Under the pieces are notes generated by a model. It made no database searches, was not told the DNA's origin, and saw only the letters and a program-made list of their open reading frames with translations. DNA of 38,040 nt. It comes from Bacteroidia bacterium (GTDB lineage: Bacteria; Bacteroidota; Bacteroidia; Bacteroidales; Prolixibacteraceae). Below are positions 8,392 through 17,027 of this stretch, piece by piece. The stretch spans positions 33,112 through 71,151 of the forward strand of contig JAPLDR010000104.1 of the NCBI GenBank assembly GCA_026391655.1. The letters are read 5' to 3'. The first letter of the stretch is position 1, and each line of letters begins with the position of its first letter. The position numbers and the translations under genes are program-made.

Positions 8392-9693
8392 ATGAAGAAA
8401 GTTCTGCTTATTACAACATCAAACATATCGATGAATCCGAGATTATATAAAGAATTACTTACATATTTAAATCAAGGATTTAAAATTCATATAGTATGTT
8501 TCTCTCTTTCGAATTGGAGTGATAAATTAGATGATAAATTGAGACTACAAGATAAAGAGGTTGAGATTTGTTATTTGAAAGCTGGACGTAAGCCTTTAAT
8601 AAATTGGATTTTATTTAGTATAATTCAATGGGTATCTATTCGATTTTATAGTGTTTGTAAGAAAAGTGTTTTTGTAAGTTCAATAGCTTCCAATAAGCGC
8701 ACCTTACAACTTTATTTCAAATTAAAATCTATCAAAAAGTTTGATTATAGTTTTATATCAGCACATAACTTAGGCACTTTATATGTTGCAGCCAAAATGG
8801 CGGAAAAAAATAAAGTGCCGTTTATTTTTGACGTTGAAGATTATCATCCCGGAGAATACATTTTTAGTGATGCTATAAACGAAAAGCAGCGCCGAGAATA
8901 TCTTCTGAAAAGGCTTTTGCCACAAGCAGCCTGTGTTACGGTAGCATCTCCCCTGATTGGTGAAAATATAAAAGCTCTGTTAGGAGAAATTCAGATAAAT
9001 AAAATGGTACTCATCAACAATTGTTTCTTATCCAGCGAGTTTGTTTTTAATGATGCAAAAGTCAAAAATGTTGGAACCAATCAGCATGTTAGTAAACTCG
9101 ATGATCAAAAAATTAATTTTGTGTGGTTTTCCCAGAGCATTGCAGCCAACCGAGGTTTGGAACTGATTATTCCTAAGCTTACCAGAGTTAGCAATAGGGT
9201 TCATTTACATTTGATTGGCAATTTGTACAGTGATTTCAATCGGGAATGGATAGAACCTAACTTCAAATTCATAACCACTTATTCGCCAATGCAACAAGAA
9301 GATTTAAACCGTTTTATTTGTCAATTTGATGTCGGTTTAGCATTAGAATTATCTTCATTTGACCAAAATAGACAAATTTGTCTTACTAATAAAATATGGG
9401 CTTATATGCAAGCGGGTTTGTATATTTTGGCTACAGATACTTCTGCCCAAATGCAGTTTATAAAAGAGCATGGGATACATGGAATGGTATTTAAAGCAGA
9501 TGAAATTCAAAAACAAGAATTTCTTAATATTGAAAAAAATATTTTTGGCGAACAGGCTATTGATCTAATTATTAAGAATATTGACAACATAAGACAGGCA
9601 AAATTTAAAAGATATCAATTGTCAAAAGAGTTTTCGTGGGACGTTGAGCGTGAAAAACTGGTTAGAATTTTTAATTCTTTATTGTCGAAATAA
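8392..9693 (+). CDS. GT-B fold glycosyltransferase, DVEDYHPGE type (paralogue of 11823-13010)
   Basis: The 433-residue protein is GT4-like with an N-terminal strand KKVLLITTSNISMNPRL and a conserved block DVEDYHPGE at 147-155, followed by RREYLLKRLLPQAACVTVASPLIGE. The donor domain contains FVWFSQSIAANRGLELI and RQICLTNKIWAYMQAGLY, with ATDTSAQ just after. All these blocks recur in the gene at 11823-13010, so the two are paralogues. In this group the usual E-x7-E is replaced by the QICLTNK region. Role: sugar transfer in glycan assembly, substrate unknown. It has full C-terminal length (FSWDVEREKLVRIFNSLLSK). Confidence 0.8.
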   Translation: MKKVLLITTSNISMNPRLYKELLTYLNQGFKIHIVCFSLSNWSDKLDDKLRLQDKEVEICYLKAGRKPLINWILFSIIQWVSIRFYSVCKKSVFVSSIASNKRTLQLYFKLKSIKKFDYSFISAHNLGTLYVAAKMAEKNKVPFIFDVEDYHPGEYIFSDAINEKQRREYLLKRLLPQAACVTVASPLIGENIKALLGEIQINKMVLINNCFLSSEFVFNDAKVKNVGTNQHVSKLDDQKINFVWFSQSIAANRGLELIIPKLTRVSNRVHLHLIGNLYSDFNREWIEPNFKFITTYSPMQQEDLNRFICQFDVGLALELSSFDQNRQICLTNKIWAYMQAGLYILATDTSAQMQFIKEHGIHGMVFKADEIQKQEFLNIEKNIFGEQAIDLIIKNIDNIRQAKFKRYQLSKEFSWDVEREKLVRIFNSLLSK

Positions 9694-9704
9694 AATACCC
9701 ATTT

Positions 9705-10655
9705 ATGAGTAAAGTTTCTGTTATTATTCCAAACTACAATAATTCGAATTGGTTACCAAATGTTATTCAATCGTGTTTAGACCAAGGAGAAGAATATTTA
9801 AAAGAAATAATCGTTGTTGATGATTTTTCTACAGATGCGAGCTGGAATATCTTAGTTGAATTTTGGGAAAAACATCCGAATTTAATTAAAATATGTCAGA
9901 ACACCATTAAAGGAGGCAATAATGCAAGAAATTGTGGATTTGAGCTTTCTACAGGTGAATACATCCAATGGTTAGATTCAGACGATCTTTTACTCCCGGA
10001 TAAATTTAAACAACAAATCACGTTCCTTGAAAATAACCCTGAGTATGATATTGTTTATTCTGATATGCAATTAGACTGTTATTCCGAAAATAACCTAACT
10101 GGGAGTAAAATTTGTAAAAGAGAATTTTATAAAGATTATTTATTAGAATTAATAAAAGACAATTGGACTGGATCTAATAACTATTTAATGAGAAGAAAAA
10201 TTGCCAATAGCCTCCATTTATTGGGAGCATGGAATCCATCTACCAAAGTAGGGCAAGACAGGGAATACTTTTTAAATGCAGCTTTTTTGGGGGCTAGGTT
10301 TGGATATACTCCAGGTATTTATTGTATTTATACCAGTTGGTCAAATAAATCTGTTTCAAACATTGATTTCAAAAAACGGCTGCAAATTACATTAAGTAAA
10401 AACTTTGAATATTATTTAACAATAAAAGATTCAGATCGTCTTTCATTTTGGATGAAATTGAATTATATTTCTGTGATAAATGCACATGCTATTAACTCTT
10501 ACTTCTATGATAAAGAATTAAAAATTAATTGGTTGATAAATCCAATTCTAATAAATTTCAAAATTATTCATTGGAAAAAAATATTGGTTTTCCCTATACT
10601 TTACTATTATTCTTTGATAAATTATTTAAACCCTGATATGGATAATAAGAAATGA
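9705..10655 (+). CDS. GT2 family glycosyltransferase
   Basis: The 316-residue GT-A enzyme begins VSVIIPNYNNSNWL, has IIVVDDFSTD (residues 35-44) binding the nucleotide, GGNNARNCG near 70-78, and the DxD motif WLDSDD (89-94). The acceptor region includes KVGQDREYFLNAAF, with the probable catalytic D-R-E. The C-terminal third is rich in aromatic and basic residues and may be membrane-peripheral. It starts 11 nt after the paralogue at 8392-9693. Its stop overlaps an ATG that opens a small remnant frame. Confidence 0.9.
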   Translation: MSKVSVIIPNYNNSNWLPNVIQSCLDQGEEYLKEIIVVDDFSTDASWNILVEFWEKHPNLIKICQNTIKGGNNARNCGFELSTGEYIQWLDSDDLLLPDKFKQQITFLENNPEYDIVYSDMQLDCYSENNLTGSKICKREFYKDYLLELIKDNWTGSNNYLMRRKIANSLHLLGAWNPSTKVGQDREYFLNAAFLGARFGYTPGIYCIYTSWSNKSVSNIDFKKRLQITLSKNFEYYLTIKDSDRLSFWMKLNYISVINAHAINSYFYDKELKINWLINPILINFKIIHWKKILVFPILYYYSLINYLNPDMDNKK

Positions 10656-10780
10656 GAAAATTTGTAAAATCAATTAGTCCAAATTTTAGTAATGACAGTT
10701 TACCAAAAGTAGATGTTACCTTTTGCCGAGATAGTTTGGTCCATCTTAGCAATCAAATCAATGGCATTTTGTACAATTAA
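10652..10780 (+). pseudogene. Methyltransferase shard (42 codons)
   Basis: An open frame of 42 codons starts in an ATGA overlap with the previous gene and contains VDVTFCRDSLVHLSNQING. The CRDxLVHLS segment is the post-motif-I strand and helix of a class I SAM-dependent methyltransferase family. Neither the upstream glycine-rich motif nor the downstream core is present. I read this as a deletion remnant of a larger methyltransferase whose surroundings were lost. A genuine small protein cannot be excluded, but the borrowed motif argues against it. It fills most of an otherwise unexplained 146-nt gap. Confidence 0.45.
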
Positions 10781-10801
10781 AGATTTTCCTAATTTCATTA
10801 T

Positions 10802-11830
10802 ATGAAAATTCTTATTACTGTTGATCCTGAATTACCTATTCCTCCAATTCTTTATGGAGGAGTTGAAAGAATAGTGAATGGCCTGATAAAAGAATTTACC
10901 CTTAGCGGGAATGAGATACTTTTAATAGCAAATAAGAACTCAAAAAAAGGTAGCTACAAACTAATCAAATGGCCTGTTTCTTCATCCAGAAATTTAGTTG
11001 GCTACCTATTGAATTCAATAGTATTATTATATTGCTGCATTCGTTATAAACCTGATATTGTACATAGCTTTTCAAGGCTTTTATATTTGTATCCGCTTCT
11101 ACTTTTGACAAGAACACCTGTAATCATGTCGTACGGCAGGTTTATTGATCTTAATTCTGTAAAATTCACAAAAAAACTAGCCGGAAATCAAATCCATTTT
11201 ACTGCCTGTGCCAGACATATGCTAAATCATATTCATGATAAAACCAACTGGCATATCATTTATAATTTTGTCGATATATCTTTATATGAATTGGCGCGTA
11301 AACCTAAAAATGATTACCTAATATTCCTTGGAAGGATTGAAGATATTAAGGGCACGAAGGAAGCGATTGAAGTAGCCTTAAGGTTGAATTATAAGTTAAT
11401 AATTGCAGGGAACATTAACGATGATCAAAAGGAGTACTTTGAAGAATTCATTCAACCAAATTTAAGTAACCCTTTAATTTACTATGTGGGTCCTGTTAAT
11501 GATTCACAAAAAAAAGAATTGTTGCAAAATGCCAAAGCCACTATTCTCCCTTTTAAGCTTCAAACCGAAGCCTTTGGGCTAACTACTATTGAAAGTATGG
11601 CCTGCGGAACTCCAGTTATATCTTTTAATATTGCTGCAGTTCATGAAATAATTATCAACGGTAAAACCGGGTTTATTTGTAATAGTATTGAAGAAATGGT
11701 TGAATGTGTTCAATTAGTTGATTCTTTGGACAGACAATTCATCCGAAATTATGTGGAAGAAAAGTTTGGTCTAAAAAAGATTGCTACAGAATACTTAACG
11801 TTATTATCGAAAAGTGTGAATAATGGATAA
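10802..11830 (+). CDS. GT4 family glycosyltransferase
   Basis: A 342-residue GT-B enzyme. The N-terminus is ILITVDPELPIPPILYGG followed by VERIV, the classic P-x-x-Y-GG-x-ER loop of GT4 enzymes. The donor domain starts YLIFLGRIEDIKGTKEAIEVA, and the E-x7-E motif is EAFGLTTIE (E256 to E264), followed by MACGTPVISF. All hallmark residues are present. Its stop overlaps the next gene by 8 nt, so this is part of the same translational chain as 11823-13010. Confidence 0.9.
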   Translation: MKILITVDPELPIPPILYGGVERIVNGLIKEFTLSGNEILLIANKNSKKGSYKLIKWPVSSSRNLVGYLLNSIVLLYCCIRYKPDIVHSFSRLLYLYPLLLLTRTPVIMSYGRFIDLNSVKFTKKLAGNQIHFTACARHMLNHIHDKTNWHIIYNFVDISLYELARKPKNDYLIFLGRIEDIKGTKEAIEVALRLNYKLIIAGNINDDQKEYFEEFIQPNLSNPLIYYVGPVNDSQKKELLQNAKATILPFKLQTEAFGLTTIESMACGTPVISFNIAAVHEIIINGKTGFICNSIEEMVECVQLVDSLDRQFIRNYVEEKFGLKKIATEYLTLLSKSVNNG

Positions 11831-13010
11831 AAAAGCTTTAGTTATTTTAAGTGGTAATATTTCATCAACACCAAGGGCAATAAAAGTAATTAATTTAATA
11901 AGGAATACTCATACAGTTGATGTATTATATGTTAAGCGAAATGTCTTCTGGGACAAACAGGATACATATATTTTAAAGAAAAATTATTTTGATTCATATT
12001 CAATTAAATATTCATCTATATCTGTTTTAAAAAAAATCCTTATTAGAATAATATCTGTTATTTCAAGACACTTATTTAATTGGGGGATAAAAAATATCCA
12101 TATTTCGGCCTGGGCAAGCCAAGAATTAAATATCTTGTTCTTTTTTAAAACAAAAAAAAATGATTATGAGATTATTTTCAGTCATAGTGGCTCTTTATAT
12201 CCTGCGAAATTATATTCTAAAAATTTTAAAATTCCGGTAATTATTGATATTGAAGATTACCATCCGGGAGAACAAATTGAAAATGATCCGGACAATGAAA
12301 AATTAAGAAGAGAATATTTAATGGAGCAACTTTTACCAAAAGCCAAACTGGTGACTTATGCATCACCTTTAATTGGTAAAGCAATTTTAAATTTATCCTG
12401 TTCCACCAAAATAAAAAATCATCTTTTAATTAATAATTGTTTCCCTTCAATTGAATTTATAGAACCCCGTGACAATAGTACTTCCAAAAAAGTAAGGTTT
12501 GTATGGTTCTCGCAAACTATAAGTTATAACAGAGGCCTTGAGCTTATCCTTCCTGTCCTTGATAGGTTTTCAGGTAAAATTTCTATATCACTTATTGGAA
12601 ACCTAAATAGTAATTTCTTTGAAAAGTGTCTGAAACAGTATTCGTTTTTAGAAATAAGTCCACCGCTTTTACAACATCAACTTCATAATAAACTAAGTGA
12701 ATTTGACATTGGTTTGGCAATTGAACTAAATTCCAGCGATTTTAATCGTCAAATTTGTTTAACAAATAAGTTATTCTCATATCTACAGGCAGGTTTATAT
12801 ATTCTGGCAACAGACACTCCAGCTCAGATTGACTTTATAAACTCTCATCAATCCCATGGATTAATTTGCAAACAAAATAGTAATGATGTTGAATCAATGA
12901 TTGTTTCAATAATTGAAAATATTTCAAAAATAAGGGATAATAAATGTGAGAGATTTTTGGACGCAAAAAAATTTGATTGGGAGGAAGAATCACTAAAATT
13001 TCAATTCTAA
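11823..13010 (+). CDS. GT-B fold glycosyltransferase, DIEDYHPGE type (paralogue of 8392-9693)
   Basis: The 395-residue protein shares its blocks and their order with the gene at 8392-9693: DIEDYHPGE (142-150), RREYLMEQLLPKAKLVTYASP, INNCFPSIEF, VRFVWFSQTISYNRGLEL, NRQICLTNKLFSYLQAGLYI and LATDTPAQ. This marks it as a diverged duplicate. The C-terminus ends about a dozen residues short of its paralogue (FDWEEESLKFQF), at tandem TAA TAA codons. The gene is very AT-rich: positions 12001-12060 hold 10 G/C of 60 by hand count. It probably transfers a different sugar or to a different position than its sister, which is inference. Confidence 0.78.
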   Translation: MDKKALVILSGNISSTPRAIKVINLIRNTHTVDVLYVKRNVFWDKQDTYILKKNYFDSYSIKYSSISVLKKILIRIISVISRHLFNWGIKNIHISAWASQELNILFFFKTKKNDYEIIFSHSGSLYPAKLYSKNFKIPVIIDIEDYHPGEQIENDPDNEKLRREYLMEQLLPKAKLVTYASPLIGKAILNLSCSTKIKNHLLINNCFPSIEFIEPRDNSTSKKVRFVWFSQTISYNRGLELILPVLDRFSGKISISLIGNLNSNFFEKCLKQYSFLEISPPLLQHQLHNKLSEFDIGLAIELNSSDFNRQICLTNKLFSYLQAGLYILATDTPAQIDFINSHQSHGLICKQNSNDVESMIVSIIENISKIRDNKCERFLDAKKFDWEEESLKFQF

Positions 13011-13030
13011 TAATCCCTAAAGAATTATTT

Positions 13031-13927
13031 ATGAATTATAAAAATACCATCCTCAAGCCCAAAGTTTTATTTGAAAAGTTAAGCTTCCGATTGGTCAAAT
13101 TTATCTTTAAGCAAAAGTTAAAACATACAAAACAAATTTCACTTGAACAGAATGCTGAAATAGTTTTATGTATGCTTTGCGGTCATAAATCTTTTTATGA
13201 AGCTGTTGCTTCAATAAAAATATTTCAATATTTCATTAATTTAAAATTTAGTTGCCATATTCATGATGATGGCACCTTGAGTAATAATGATATTCAGTTT
13301 ATTAAATCTCATTTAATAAATGTAAAAATTATTCGAAAAGCTGAAGCTAACAGTCTTGTAAATAAATTTTTAGAGGAGAACAAACTCTTACAATGCTTAG
13401 AATTACGAAAAATATTCATTTTTTCTATACGTTTGTTCGATTTTGTTTTTTTTGCCCCCAATAAAAAAGTTATATAACTTGATTCTGACGTATTATTTTT
13501 TAAAACTCCCACTGAGTTAAAGGAAAACATTTTAAATTCTAGACCCACCTTTAATCTTGATATTCGGGATGCATATAGTTACCAATTAAGCGAAATAGAA
13601 AGTATAATAAATGAGGAAATTAAACCATGTTTCAATGCCGGACTTACTTTTCACATTAATGATCTGAAAAACTTCTCTTTTTATGAAAACATCTTATCGC
13701 AAGGATTTCTTGTAAAAGATCAATGGTATTTAGAACAAACCTTATTTGGAATGTTATTTACAAAACTTAAAGCAAAACCTTTGGATGAGAAATACGACGT
13801 AATATATAGGTTTGCCAGAAAGAACCATTTAAATGAAAAATTGTTAATAAGCCAGCATTATTGCTCCTGGGCCAGACCATTTTATTATAAACATTTTAAT
13901 ACTAAAATATATAAATATTTATGCTAG
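13031..13927 (+). pseudogene. Glycosyltransferase of the HDDG/YLDSD type, disrupted by an in-frame TAA
   Basis: The frame runs 298 codons from ATG 13031 to TAG 13925-13927 but is interrupted by TAA at 13475-13477 (codon 149). The upstream half contains IVLCMLCGHKSFYEAVASIK and CHIHDDGTLSNNDI. The downstream half, in the same frame, begins LDSDVLFFKTPTEL, has NAGLTFHINDL and DQWYLEQTLFGM, and ends KIYKYLC. The stop occupies the position where relatives have tyrosine of the Y-L-D-S-D metal motif, so a TAT or TAC to TAA change is the simplest cause. Without suppression the product lacks the DxD and is inactive. An earlier in-frame ATG at 12977 lies inside the previous gene and is less likely. 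Confidence 0.8.
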
Positions 13928-14607
13928 GTAGAATTAAAAGTGCTATTCATAGGGAAAGAATGACAAATAGTAGAAAGTTCTTATTGCCTTTAATTATAGA
14001 AATTATAATAAGAAAATTTTCATATAAGGCCATAGAACAATTTAGAAGCATTTCGAAAAATGGAATATTCTTTAGGGAAAGTGAAATTTCTATGTGCTCG
14101 CTTTTTCCTAAAAGTGTATTAGATTTAATTATTGAAAAATATAACCCTAAATCTATACTTGATGTTGGATGTGGCACAGACCAATCTCTTTCATATTTTA
14201 TTTAAAAAGGAATTAATGCTTATGGGATAGAAGGTAGTAAACTCGCTATTAATAAATCAAAAAATAAGAATCAGATTCTAAAATATAATTTGAACAATCC
14301 TCTTAATTTAAATTTAAAATACGATTTAATTTGGAGCTTTGAGGTTATTGAACATATTCATAGTCGATTAAAAAATAATTTTATTCAAACATTATTAAAT
14401 CATTCAAATATTTTAATAATTTCTGCTGCTGCTCCCGGACAGGGAGGAGAAGGACATTTTAACGAGCAACCTTTGGAATATTGGATCACAAAATTTGAAC
14501 AACTAGGGTTTAAAAATAACGTTGAATTTGTTACTCTCTTAAGAAATACAAATGAAAAACACGCAGAGAACATAATGGTTTTCGAAAAAATAGAAAATAG
14601 TAGGTAA
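13921..14607 (+). pseudogene. Class I SAM methyltransferase, disrupted by an in-frame TAA
   Basis: One frame of 228 codons runs from ATG 13921 to TAA 14605-14607, broken by TAA at 14203-14205 (codon 95). Before the stop lies motif I, SILDVGCGTDQSLSYFI. After it, in the same frame, comes KGINAYGIEGSKLAINKS, then YDLIWSFEVIEHIHSR, and APGQGGEGHFNEQPLEYW. Together they make a normal methyltransferase; relatives usually have a charged residue before K-G-I, so GAA or AAA to TAA would explain the break. Motif I also reads GCGTD where GCGTG is usual, a second sign of relaxed selection. It overlaps the preceding pseudogene by 7 nt (ATGCTAG). Confidence 0.8.
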
Positions 14608-14691
14608 ATCTATCGATATTTTTTATATTAAAAATGAAGCAAAAATATCATTTGTTCTAATAAAGTCTTAATTATAAATACCTAAAGTATC

Positions 14692-15402
14692 ATGATAACA
14701 CTATTAAAAAGAAAGATTAAGGATCATTTTATCAGAAACTCCCAAATTCCAACTCCTAAAATTTCATTAGAAAGACTTAAAAATAATGGATTTAAACCTG
14801 ACATAATTTTTGATGTTGGGGCATATCATGGTGAATTTGCAAAGATGTGTTTAGAAATATGGCCCAAATCAAAAGTAGTTTGTTTTGAAGCGTTAGAAGA
14901 AAAGATTGCTTTGTTAAAAGAAATTTCGGAAAAAGATCATCGTATATCAGTTATTCCTGGTTTGGTTGGAGATGAGGATAATGAGAATGTTTGTTTCAAT
15001 GAAAATGAATCAGCATCTTCTGTCTTGGATGAATATGAAAGTAAAAACTTTACAAAAGTATTTCATAAAATGAGAAAATTAGAAACTTGCATTAAAGAAT
15101 TTATTTTGCCCATTCCGAATCTACTAAAAATAGACACTCAAGGGTTTGAATATCCTGTCCTTAAAGGAATAGAATCGAAATTGAATTCAATTGATATTAT
15201 TTTGGCAGAATTGAATTTTATTGATATTCACAAGGATGTAAAATTATCTCATGAAGTAATTAGGCTGCTAAATGACTACAACTTTCTACCTTTTGATATC
15301 GCTCAAATTCATAGACGGCCAATTGATAATGCAGTTTGGCAGGTGGACTATATATTTGTAAAGAAAAATTCCCCATTGAGAAGCAACAAGAATTGGTTAT
15401 AG
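14692..15402 (+). CDS. FkbM family SAM-dependent methyltransferase
   Basis: The 236-residue protein has FkbM-family features: IIFDVGAYHGEFAKM (residues 38-52) as motif I, VVCFEALEEK as the ribose-binding acidic strand, and LLKIDTQGFEYPVLKGIE (about 148-165), the family's K-I-D-x-Q-G-x-E signature. FkbM proteins O-methylate sugars or polyketides. In this context a sugar hydroxyl of the glycan is the likely target. It is preceded by an 84-nt AT-rich gap with nothing recognisable and followed by a 46-nt gap. Confidence 0.88.
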   Translation: MITLLKRKIKDHFIRNSQIPTPKISLERLKNNGFKPDIIFDVGAYHGEFAKMCLEIWPKSKVVCFEALEEKIALLKEISEKDHRISVIPGLVGDEDNENVCFNENESASSVLDEYESKNFTKVFHKMRKLETCIKEFILPIPNLLKIDTQGFEYPVLKGIESKLNSIDIILAELNFIDIHKDVKLSHEVIRLLNDYNFLPFDIAQIHRRPIDNAVWQVDYIFVKKNSPLRSNKNWL

Positions 15403-15448
15403 AATATAATTATTTCAACCAAGGAAATCTTTTACAAAATATTATATT

Positions 15449-16714
15449 TTGAAGAAACTTCTAATCATTTATCCTCATTGGCCACCATCAAACTTAGCAG
15501 GCGTTCATCGACCACGTTTGCTCTCTAATTTTTTAGAAGAGTTTGGATGGAAGCCAATTCTATTAACAGTTGATTCAAGATACTACGAAGAAAAACCAGA
15601 TTACGATTTTATCAAAACGGTGAATCCCCTCACTGAAGTACATTATGTAAGGGCATTCCCATTATTTAAGAAATTCAGATTTTTTGGAGACATAAGTTTA
15701 AGAGGGTTTTTTCAATTATATAAGGGTGCTTTTAAGTTAATTAAAGGCCACCAAATAGATTATATATATATACCTATTCCTGCTTATTATACTGCAATAC
15801 TGGGGCGATTAATGTATTTTCGATTTAAAATACCTTATGGAATTGATTATATCGATCCATGGTGGGGCGGTTTCCCGGGTTCCGAAAAGAAATTTTCAAA
15901 AGCTTGGTTTAGTAATATGTTTGCATCAGTGCTGGAACCATTTTCATTAAAAAAAGCCTCTTTAATCACAGGGGTAAACAAATCGTATTATCAGTATGTT
16001 TTTGACAAAAAGTGGGTTCCGGAAAATATTGCAAATGTTGGTATGCCTTATGGCTTCGATCCTTCGGATCACGAAATAAAGCTTTCGATTATGGAGTATC
16101 CCTGGGGAAATATTCCCAATTGCAAACCACTAATATATGCCGGTGCATTTTTACCAAAATCACATCTGTTTATAAAAATTCTATTTAAGCAAATAGCTCA
16201 AAAAATTAGTACAGGAAAATGGGATGATCATGTCCATCTTTTTTTTATAGGTACAGGAATGAATAACGAAAAATCTATTGCTCAGTATTCTATAGATTAT
16301 GGTATTGATTTTTATGTGCACGAAATAGGAGAAAGATTTCCCTTTCTCCAGGTTCTAGATTTTCTTTCAGCTTCGTTTGGGGTTATGATTATTGGTAGTA
16401 CTGAAAAACATTATACAGCGTCAAAAACGTTTCAATCGCTTCTCTCCAAAAAACCAGTTTTCGCAATCCTTCACCATGAAAGCAGTGCTTGCGAGGTATT
16501 GAAAGAATGCGATGCGGATAGTTATCTTGTAGAATTCAATGAAAATGGTTTGGAAGAAGAACTTTGTAATAATATTATTTTAAAGTTTAACGATTTTATT
16601 GCTGAGAATAGATATTGGGAACCCAAATTATTGGGAATAGAAAAGTATTCAGCGCGTGAGTCGGCAAAAATACTTGCTAATGCACTCGATATAGTTATAC
16701 AAAAAAATGATTAG
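15449..16714 (+). CDS. GT-B fold glycosyltransferase (GT4-like)
   Basis: The 421-residue protein starts at TTG 15449; the frame upstream closes at TAA 15407 and offers no ATG. The N-terminus KKLLIIYPHWPPSNLAGVHR is the GT-B strand and loop, followed by IDYIDPWWGGFPGSEKKFSK. The donor domain begins PLIYAGAFLPKSH, with HLFFIGTG and ASKTFQSLLSKKPVFAILH near the end. The strict E-x7-E motif is not evident, as in several distant GT4-like families of polysaccharide loci. The product is most likely a glycosyltransferase of unknown specificity. It is the last gene of the AT-rich block and is followed by repeat copy C. Confidence 0.75.
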   Translation: MKKLLIIYPHWPPSNLAGVHRPRLLSNFLEEFGWKPILLTVDSRYYEEKPDYDFIKTVNPLTEVHYVRAFPLFKKFRFFGDISLRGFFQLYKGAFKLIKGHQIDYIYIPIPAYYTAILGRLMYFRFKIPYGIDYIDPWWGGFPGSEKKFSKAWFSNMFASVLEPFSLKKASLITGVNKSYYQYVFDKKWVPENIANVGMPYGFDPSDHEIKLSIMEYPWGNIPNCKPLIYAGAFLPKSHLFIKILFKQIAQKISTGKWDDHVHLFFIGTGMNNEKSIAQYSIDYGIDFYVHEIGERFPFLQVLDFLSASFGVMIIGSTEKHYTASKTFQSLLSKKPVFAILHHESSACEVLKECDADSYLVEFNENGLEEELCNNIILKFNDFIAENRYWEPKLLGIEKYSARESAKILANALDIVIQKND

Positions 16715-17027
16715 AATTATTGATTTTCCTCAGGATCTTCAGAATGAGACCAAGTGGAATTGAAACAGCAAGGTCTAGAAACGAAGACCCCGCTGTGAAG
16801 AAAGACAAAATGACATGAACTTCTTTCATGTATGAAGGGAATAATTTAGATTTAACGAACTTTAGTTCCATAAGGAAGGTGATTCGTTAACAATCATAAG
16901 ATTGCTATGTTTAGTTCATGCACGGTAAAGTGTGTGGATTCTGCGGAACTGGAGCAACTGTATACTCTGTATTCTGATTGATATTCTAAATATCAGCTGA
17001 TTAAATTTTCAAATAAATTATGTTTGC
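16715..17027. other. 313-nt gene-free stretch with repeat copy C
   Basis: The first 100 nt are repeat copy C. The rest (about 16816-17027) has no recognisable gene or RNA. It contains short inverted stretches such as GAACTTTAGTTC (about 16858-16869) and ATATTCTAAATATCAG, none with a T-tail. An ATG at 17020 is out of frame with the next gene and closes after two codons. No clear promoter box was found. Confidence 0.4.
16717..16815 (+). repeat. Degenerate interspersed repeat, copy C
   Basis: The most complete copy. TTGATTTTCC at 16720 is followed by CAGGATCTTCAGAATGAGACC, CCCCGCTGTGAAGAAAG and then GACAAAATGACA. AGACC at 16746-16750 can pair with GGTCT at 16771-16775, and the latter alternatively with AGACC at 16785-16789. 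It aligns with copy A in the same orientation and with copy B inverted. A possible weak fourth match lies near 18035-18085 (GCTGTGAAGAAGAC). Confidence 0.5.

Noticed and set aside
12977-13030. Earlier ATG as start of the disrupted glycosyltransferase
   Set aside because: It lies inside the preceding gene; ATG 13031 follows that gene's stop and begins at the likely N-terminus.
13475-14205. TAA reassigned to an amino acid in this genome
   Set aside because: Many intact genes in the window end in TAA, for example pheS and uxuA, so general reassignment is ruled out; two point mutations are simpler.
1690-16815. Invertible DNA segment between inverted repeat copies B and C
   Set aside because: The copies are too diverged for efficient recombination and no invertase gene is visible.
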